53,794 bases of DNA from an uncultured bacterium. GTDB lineage: Bacteria > Bacteroidota > Bacteroidia > Bacteroidales > Muribaculaceae. The stretch's first letter is position 1. Every line of letters begins with the position of its first letter. The stretch is from contig CAJMNI010000012.1 in the NCBI GenBank assembly GCA_905214735.1, positions 1-53,794 of the forward strand. The letters run 5' to 3'. The translations under genes and the position numbers were made by a program. Under the pieces are notes generated by a model. That model was not told the origin of the DNA. It did no database searches and saw only the letters and a program-made list of their open reading frames with translations. This document shows, in pieces, positions 49,191-53,794 of this stretch.

Positions 49191-50786
49191 ATGCTGACAA
49201 AAGTCTATACAGCCGCTATCCAGGGAATCGATGCCTTCCCCGTCACGATCGAGACCGCCATGGTGCCGGGCTCGCAGTTCTATATCGTCGGCATGGCCGA
49301 CACCGCCGTAAAGGAGAGCCACCAGCGCATGATCTCCGCCCTCAACAGCTACGGCTATAAATTCCCGCATTTCCGCACCACCATCAACCTCGCTCCCGCC
49401 GACGTGAAGAAAGAGGGAGCGCAGTTCGACCTCCCGATGGTAGTCGGACTGATTGTCACCGCCGGATATGTGCAGTGCGCCGGTCTCGACGGCTACATGA
49501 TCACCGGCGAGCTCTCTCTCGACGGCTCGGTGCTCCCCGTGAAAGGAGTTCTTCCGATGGCCGTGAAAGCCCGCGAAATGGGCTTCAAACGCCTTATAGT
49601 GCCTGAAGCGAATGTCACCGAGGCCGCCGTGGTCAACAATATCGACGTCTACGGCGTGAAAAACCTCGGCGAAGTAATCGGAATCCTCACTGACGATCCG
49701 CAATATCAGCCTGTGAAAATCAACACCCGCGAGATCTTCCGCCTCCACGAGGGGGAAATCGACGCCGATTTCTCGGAAGTCAAGGGGCAGGAGAATGTGA
49801 AGCGGGCGTTTGAAGTGGCCTGCGCCGGCGGCCACAACCTGATTATGGTCGGCCCTCCGGGAGCGGGAAAATCGATGATGGCGAAAAGACTGCCATCCAT
49901 TCTGCCCCCGCTGAGCATGTCGGAAGCCCTGGAGACCACCAAAATTCACAGCGTGGCCGGCAAACTGCCCCGCGGCTCGATGCTAATGACCAAACGCCCC
50001 TTCCGCACCCCCCACCACACCGTCTCCCCCGTGGCGCTCGTAGGAGGAGGCGTAAGCCCGATGCCCGGCGAGATCTCGCTCGCCCACAACGGTGTCCTTT
50101 TCCTCGACGAGTTTCCGGAATTTCCCAGGCAGGTGCTGGAAGTGCTCCGCCAGCCTATCGAAGACCGCACCATCACCGTCTCCAGAGCGAAATATACCGT
50201 GGAATATCCGGCGAGCTTCATGCTCGTGGCGAGCATGAACCCCTGCCCCTGCGGCTATTACGGTCATCCCACCAAACGCTGCACATGCGCGCCCGGAGCC
50301 GTGACGCGCTACATGAACCGCATCTCCGGCCCGCTGCTCGACCGCATCGACATCCAGGTGGAGATTGAGCCGGTGGCATTTGACGCCATGGCTTCGACAG
50401 AGCCGGCGGAGAGTTCTGTAGCCATCCGCGAGCGTGTCGTGGCCGCCCGCAAGATTCAGGAGGCGCGTTTCCGCAGCGTAAAGGGAGTATACTGCAACGC
50501 CCAGATGACCTCGCGCCTTATCCACCAATACGCCTGGCCCGATGCCCAAGGGATGGCCAAGCTCAAAGACCGCATGGAGAAGCTCAACATGTCGGCGCGT
50601 GCCTTCGACCGCATCCTGAGAGTGGCGCGCACCATCGCCGACCTCGACTACGCCGCTGATTGCAACTACGCCCCCACCCCCGAACAGGCCGCCGAGATAG
50701 CCATCCGACCCGTCCTCGTCCGCCACATCGCCGAAGCCATAGGCTACCGCTCCCTCGACCGCGCCTCCTACGGCAAAGTCTTCTAA
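49191..50786 (+). CDS. YifB/ComM-family Mg-chelatase-like AAA+ ATPase
   Basis: 531 residues from the ATG at 49191, 10 nt after the lipoprotein stop. N-terminal ChlI/Lon-protease-like fold (MLTKVYTAAIQGIDAFPVTIETAMVPGSQFYIVGMADTAVKESHQRM...), then AAA+ with Walker A MVGPPGAGKSMMAKRLP, Walker B VLFLDEFPEF and sensor region FMLVASMNPCPCGYYGHPTKRCTC with a Cys cluster. The C-terminal helical bundle (MSARAFDRILRVARTIADLD) is typical. The ComM branch of this family is a branch-migration helicase that helps integrate transforming DNA; whether this organism takes up DNA for recombination is not shown here. Confidence 0.93.
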   Translation: MLTKVYTAAIQGIDAFPVTIETAMVPGSQFYIVGMADTAVKESHQRMISALNSYGYKFPHFRTTINLAPADVKKEGAQFDLPMVVGLIVTAGYVQCAGLDGYMITGELSLDGSVLPVKGVLPMAVKAREMGFKRLIVPEANVTEAAVVNNIDVYGVKNLGEVIGILTDDPQYQPVKINTREIFRLHEGEIDADFSEVKGQENVKRAFEVACAGGHNLIMVGPPGAGKSMMAKRLPSILPPLSMSEALETTKIHSVAGKLPRGSMLMTKRPFRTPHHTVSPVALVGGGVSPMPGEISLAHNGVLFLDEFPEFPRQVLEVLRQPIEDRTITVSRAKYTVEYPASFMLVASMNPCPCGYYGHPTKRCTCAPGAVTRYMNRISGPLLDRIDIQVEIEPVAFDAMASTEPAESSVAIRERVVAARKIQEARFRSVKGVYCNAQMTSRLIHQYAWPDAQGMAKLKDRMEKLNMSARAFDRILRVARTIADLDYAADCNYAPTPEQAAEIAIRPVLVRHIAEAIGYRSLDRASYGKVF

Positions 50787-50878
50787 CCGCCAGTCCGAAG
50801 TCAAACCTCCCGCCATTTCCCCGAAGTTAAAACTCCCGCCAGCATCAAAATAAAAATAACACCATCCAGCCGATAGCC

Positions 50879-50975
50879 ATCTATAATTTTGGAGCCGGCG
50901 AAAGCTTCAGCTTCGAAAAAACCGCTGGCGAAAGCTTCAGCTTCGGGAAAACAGCTGGCGAAAGCTTCAGCTTCG
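50879..50975 (+). repeat. REP-like array 1: three 30-nt palindromic units before the transposase-like gene
   Basis: The leader ATCTATAATTTTGGAGC (with a TAATTTTG -7-like box, 50884-50891) is followed by GGCGAAAGCTTCAGCTTCG at 50897-50915, 50927-50945 and 50957-50975, exactly 30 nt apart. Each unit is an imperfect palindrome (CGAA-GCT / AGC-TTCG). The ATG of the next gene is 18 nt after the last unit. Confidence 0.85.
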
Positions 50976-50992
50976 AAAAAAATTTTCAGCTT

Positions 50993-51985
50993 ATGAAATA
51001 TCCAAAGCGAACATGCCTCCATCGCATGAAAGGCCACGACTACAAAGCCCCTTGGAAATATCATCTGACTCTCCTTAAAAATCCCGATGCCCCCTCTTTC
51101 GGTCGCCTTGCCGACGGCTGGCGTGAAGCTGCCCTCGAGCATCGCAGAAATGATGTGAAGATAGACTATTCTCCTGCAGGCAAAGCTGTCCGCGATGCCC
51201 TCTTCGAATGGAAGCGCTTAGCTCCAAAAATAAATCTGCTCCAATATTGCATAATGCCCGATCATATCCATCTGCTTATCGATGTCAGGGAATATCTCGA
51301 CGAGCACTTGGGCAAATATGTCGCCCGCCTGAAAACATTCGCCGGTCATCGTTTCCAATATCGAAGATCGCTCCTGGGAAATCCCTCCGAATCTCAGGCT
51401 CAAGGAAATCTCTTCCTACCACTCTTCTCCGATGGCTTCAATGATCAGATCCTTTGGACATCGCGCAATCTCGACACAATCTTCAAATATATCAGACACA
51501 ATCCCTACAAACTCGCCATCCGCAAAGCTCATCCCGGCTTCTTCTCAAGCCGACATGACCTGACCCTCAACCTCCCTTCAGGGCCGGATCAAACGCTCGA
51601 ACCGGTAAGATTGCAAGCCTATGGCAATCTCCAGCTCCTTGGCAATCCCTTCAAAGAGCAGGTGGTCGTTCATCGCGCCGACACCACCGAACAACGAGAG
51701 CGCAACCGGCAGCGCTGGCTCTACACTGCCGCCAACGGAGGCATTCTCGTCTCCCCCTTCATCTCCGCAGCCGAGAAAGCCATCCGCGCAGAAGCCGAAG
51801 AACTCGGAGGCCGCTTCATCCTCATCACCAACGATCCGATGCCTGAGCGTTACAAGCCCACCGGCCGCGACTTCGACCTCTGCGAATCCGGCCGCCTGCT
51901 GATACTCTCCATCAACCTCCCCGGCGACCTCAACCGCCAAACCTGCCTCGCCATGAACGCCCTCGCCTCAGCAATAGCAAAATAG
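50993..51985 (+). CDS. REP-associated tyrosine transposase-like protein (RAYT) with extra C-terminal domain
   Basis: 330 residues. The N-terminal about 185 residues are a Y1/HUH transposase: start RTCLHRMKGHDYKAPWKYHLTLL, YCIMPDHIHLLIDV with the two metal-binding His (H91, H93), and YIRHNPYKLAIRK with the catalytic Tyr (Y166). RAYTs of this kind nick single-stranded DNA next to REP palindromes. The C-terminal about 120 residues (residues 205-330) are not part of the core enzyme: GGILVSPFISAAEKAIRAEA, GGRFILITNDPMPERYKPTG and FDLCESGRLLILSI suggest a Rossmann-like, possibly SLOG/DprA-related domain (inference). The gene is framed by palindromic repeat arrays on both sides, as expected for a RAYT. 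Confidence 0.8.
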   Translation: MKYPKRTCLHRMKGHDYKAPWKYHLTLLKNPDAPSFGRLADGWREAALEHRRNDVKIDYSPAGKAVRDALFEWKRLAPKINLLQYCIMPDHIHLLIDVREYLDEHLGKYVARLKTFAGHRFQYRRSLLGNPSESQAQGNLFLPLFSDGFNDQILWTSRNLDTIFKYIRHNPYKLAIRKAHPGFFSSRHDLTLNLPSGPDQTLEPVRLQAYGNLQLLGNPFKEQVVVHRADTTEQRERNRQRWLYTAANGGILVSPFISAAEKAIRAEAEELGGRFILITNDPMPERYKPTGRDFDLCESGRLLILSINLPGDLNRQTCLAMNALASAIAK

Positions 51986-52107
51986 CCAAGCAGCCAAAAG
52001 CCAAGCAGCCGGAAGCCAAGCAGCCGGAAGCCAATTCAAGCCGAAAGCCAAGCAGCCGAAAGCCAAGCAGCCGAAAGCCAAGCAGCCGAAAGCCAATTCA
52101 AGCCGAA
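51984..52107 (+). repeat. Two 62-nt superunits of a 15-nt repeat
   Basis: Each superunit has three 15-nt units (AGCCAAGCAGCCgaa-type) and one 17-nt variant (AGCCAATTCAAGCCGAA): 51984-52045 and 52046-52107. The first unit overlaps the TAG stop of the transposase-like gene. Confidence 0.85.
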
Positions 52108-52111
52108 AGCA

Positions 52112-52298
52112 ATCTATAATTTTGGAGCTGGCGAAAGCTTTAGCTTCGAAAAAACCGCTGGCGAAAGCTTTAGCTTCGAAAAGAAAACCGGCGAAAGCTT
52201 CAGCTTCGAAAAAACCGCTGGCGAAAGCTTCAGCTTCGGGAAAACAGCTGGCGAAAGCTTCAGCTTCGAAAAAACCGCTGGCGAAAGCTTCAGCTTCG
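52112..52298 (+). repeat. REP-like array 2: six 30-nt palindromic units after the transposase-like gene
   Basis: The same leader (ATCTATAATTTTGGAGC at 52112-52128, TAATTTTG at 52117-52124) is followed by units at 52130-52148, 52160-52178, 52190-52208, 52220-52238, 52250-52268 and 52280-52298, 30 nt apart. The first two have TTTAGC instead of TTCAGC. The period is a multiple of three, so a low-complexity reading frame (LAKASASKKP repeated) runs through, but it is not a credible gene. Confidence 0.85.
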
Positions 52299-52301
52299 AG
52301 T

Positions 52302-52315
52302 ACTCTGGCCAGAGT
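52302..52315. repeat. 14-bp perfect palindrome at the edge of array 2
   Basis: ACTCTGGCCAGAGT reads identically on both strands and directly follows the last unit of the array. It could be a terminal element or a protein-binding site. The remaining 200 nt to the TIR gene show only a candidate promoter. Confidence 0.6.
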
Positions 52316-52436
52316 TTAGATAATTTCAGAGAATTCAGCCCCGGGAACGAGACCGAATCCTCTATTCAATGACTTGGATGACCTCTACGGCCCTCCCTGA
52401 TCGCTGATTGCGACATCGACATCGCGGCATAACTGA

Positions 52437-52468
52437 TTTGGCTATTTGAAATCTATTGCTTAACTTTA
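52437..52468 (+). promoter_or_regulatory. Candidate promoter of the TIR-domain gene
   Basis: TTTG (52437-52440), 20 nt, TAACTTTA (52461-52468; one mismatch to TAnnTTTG). It lies about 57 nt before the ATG. Confidence 0.5.
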
Positions 52469-52525
52469 ACGGCAAAAGCAACAAGCTTCTGCGAATGCAA
52501 CCGCAATTCGAAAAATACGACATCA

Positions 52526-53752
52526 ATGGAACAGGATCGATATACTTACTATGCTTTCATCAGCTATAAGCGGGAGGATGAGAAGTGGGCGAAGTGGCTG
52601 CAGAGTAAACTGGAGTCTTATGGTTTCCCTGTGGCTCTGCGCAAGAAGAATGCCTCTCTGCCGGCTAAAATACGCCCCATTTTCCGCGATCAGTCGGAAC
52701 TCTCTGGCGGCAATCTGAAAAAGGAGATCGAGAAGGGGCTGAGCGGCTCGAAATATCTTATTGTCGTCTGTTCGCCGCGGGCGGCCAAAAGTCCGTGGGT
52801 TTCGAAGGAGGTGCAGTATTTCATCGACAATGGCCGCGAGGAATTCATCGTTCCGTTTATCATCGGGGGCGCTCCGAATGCCACCAATCCGGAGGAGGAG
52901 TGTTTTCCTGAGGGATTGCGCCAGCTTTCGGGCGAGAAAGAGATTCTGGGCATCAATATCAACGAGATGGGGCGCGATGCCGCCGCCATCAAGGTGATCG
53001 CCCGCATGTTCGGCCTCCGCTTCGACACCCTCTGGCAACGCCACGAACGTGCCAAGCGCCGGCGGCGGCTGGCTGTTGTCGCAGGCGTGATTCTCTTCGC
53101 TCTGATAAGCTTCGGAGTCGGTGCATATATGGCATATCTCAACACTCAGATCAGAGCCCAGCGCGACCGCGCCGAAGCGCAGACCAAAATAGCGAATAAT
53201 GAGTTGGATATCAGCGCTGAATTCACAGCATGGTTGAACGGTGACAAGGAAACATATGATCCTTTCGCTTCTGATGTTATTCCGGCATTCAATCCGATAT
53301 CTTATTTCAGCGATAAGCCTGACCGCAACTGGAGCAATTATACGATTCATCATTTCGATTCTCTCGATGAGGACGGGCTTTATAAACTGTTTGTAACTCA
53401 CAACAACAAGTCGATGGGTTATATAGCCTTTGATCCTAAATATAAGCTTAACAGAGACTTTAACTATAGTCGAACGCTTCCTGTGATTGCATATAGAGAG
53501 AGTGATTATTGCATCAAGGTTCTGGATTTACCCAACAAGCAGAGCTATAATATCTTTCAAAGCTGGAAATCAGAAGATAGTCTGATAAATAAAATTGCTG
53601 TCTTCAATACCGGATCTGAAATTGCTATCAACGGGAAGTTGTTTTCACAACGGGCATTCTCTCCTCTCCAAGCCGCTATATTGCATGTTTACCGCGACAG
53701 CACATCAATGTCGCATGAATACAAATTCAATAAAAATATATTTAGTACATGA
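52526..53752 (+). CDS. TIR-domain membrane protein with short C-terminal region
   Basis: 408 residues. Prokaryotic TIR domain about 6-165: YYAFISYKREDEKWAKWLQSKLESYGFPV, FRDQSELSGGNLKKEIEKGL, KYLIVVCSPRAAKSPWVSKEVQYF with the putative NAD-hydrolysing Glu (E95 in WVSKE). A basic cluster (KRRRRR) and one membrane helix (about 183-205, LAVVAGVILFALISFGVGAYMAYL) follow, then a coiled segment and about 180 extracytoplasmic residues with no motif I recognise. Related Bacteroidales proteins usually carry a long WD40-like part here; this one stops early (TGA at 53750-53752) and may be truncated. From about 53,150 the DNA is clearly more AT-rich than the rest of the window. Role unknown; TIR proteins often act in defence or signalling. 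Confidence 0.8.
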   Translation: MEQDRYTYYAFISYKREDEKWAKWLQSKLESYGFPVALRKKNASLPAKIRPIFRDQSELSGGNLKKEIEKGLSGSKYLIVVCSPRAAKSPWVSKEVQYFIDNGREEFIVPFIIGGAPNATNPEEECFPEGLRQLSGEKEILGININEMGRDAAAIKVIARMFGLRFDTLWQRHERAKRRRRLAVVAGVILFALISFGVGAYMAYLNTQIRAQRDRAEAQTKIANNELDISAEFTAWLNGDKETYDPFASDVIPAFNPISYFSDKPDRNWSNYTIHHFDSLDEDGLYKLFVTHNNKSMGYIAFDPKYKLNRDFNYSRTLPVIAYRESDYCIKVLDLPNKQSYNIFQSWKSEDSLINKIAVFNTGSEIAINGKLFSQRAFSPLQAAILHVYRDSTSMSHEYKFNKNIFST

Positions 53753-53794
53753 CAAAAATTGAAATTATGCTGTTAAACATCTAAATTTCAGACG

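Noticed and set aside
50897..52298. The 30-nt periodic repeats as a CRISPR array
   Set aside because: The sequence between palindromes is only 11 nt and is itself nearly constant, so there are no spacers; no cas genes lie nearby.
52122..52319. A 65-residue Lys/Ala/Ser-rich protein through array 2
   Set aside because: It is the repeat read in one frame because 30 is a multiple of three; no start signal and no conserved sequence.

Overview
The window looks like a piece of a GC-rich Bacteroidales chromosome, most likely Muribaculaceae or a close relative. The reasons are: promoters of the Bacteroidetes type (-33 TTG/TTTG, about 20 nt, then TAnnTTTG) before many genes; almost no Shine-Dalgarno sequences; a TonB-dependent receptor with a carboxypeptidase-like N-terminal domain; secreted proteins ending in short 'GlYIv...KVmVK' tails; a Wzi-type capsule protein; and a pheA / aminotransferase / DAHP synthase-chorismate mutase operon. 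Family assignments rest on reading the translated sequence, with no database search; the genus is inference.

Layout. 1-2.1 kb: two paralogous repeat-domain secreted proteins, the first broken by an internal deletion. 2.2-8.2 kb: topA, with a 388-bp transposon-like inverted-repeat element sitting between its promoter and its start codon, then a large AsmA-like protein bracketed by hairpin repeats. 8.2-18.6 kb (minus strand): metG, tRNA-Pro, a sugar transferase, a tRNA-Glu / rpsT / tRNA-Glu unit, a 1238-aa secreted protein, a lipocalin-like lipoprotein, a Wzi family protein and an unknown small protein. 18.7-28.9 kb: a compact co-directional cluster deoC / EEP nuclease / TonB receptor / two OB-fold-like lipoproteins / endonuclease I. 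28.9-32.4 kb: the phenylalanine operon, preceded by a classical-looking attenuator with a 17-codon leader peptide in which 8 residues are aromatic. 32.4-36.0 kb: two more endonuclease I paralogues. 36.1-43.0 kb: housekeeping genes (2-oxoacid:ferredoxin oxidoreductase alpha and beta, acpP-fabF, gyrB). 43.1-45.0 kb (minus): glycosyltransferase and dihydrofolate reductase. 45.2-50.8 kb: Na/Pi transporter, manC, a thioredoxin-like lipoprotein, and YifB/ComM. 50.8-53.8 kb: an accessory segment with a REP-associated tyrosine transposase-like gene framed by two arrays of a 30-nt palindromic repeat, a second minisatellite, and a TIR-domain membrane protein with an AT-rich tail.

How parts may work together. 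The deoC-to-endonuclease cluster, with the two further endonucleases 3.7 kb downstream, reads as a candidate locus for scavenging extracellular DNA: secreted nucleases cut it, surface lipoproteins and the TonB receptor bind and import fragments, and DeoC channels deoxyribose-5-phosphate into central metabolism. This is an inference from gene content and spacing. The strongest regulatory find is the phe attenuator, in which the leader stop codon overlaps the antiterminator arm; the most unusual accessory find is the transposase-like gene with an extra C-terminal domain and its repeat arrays.
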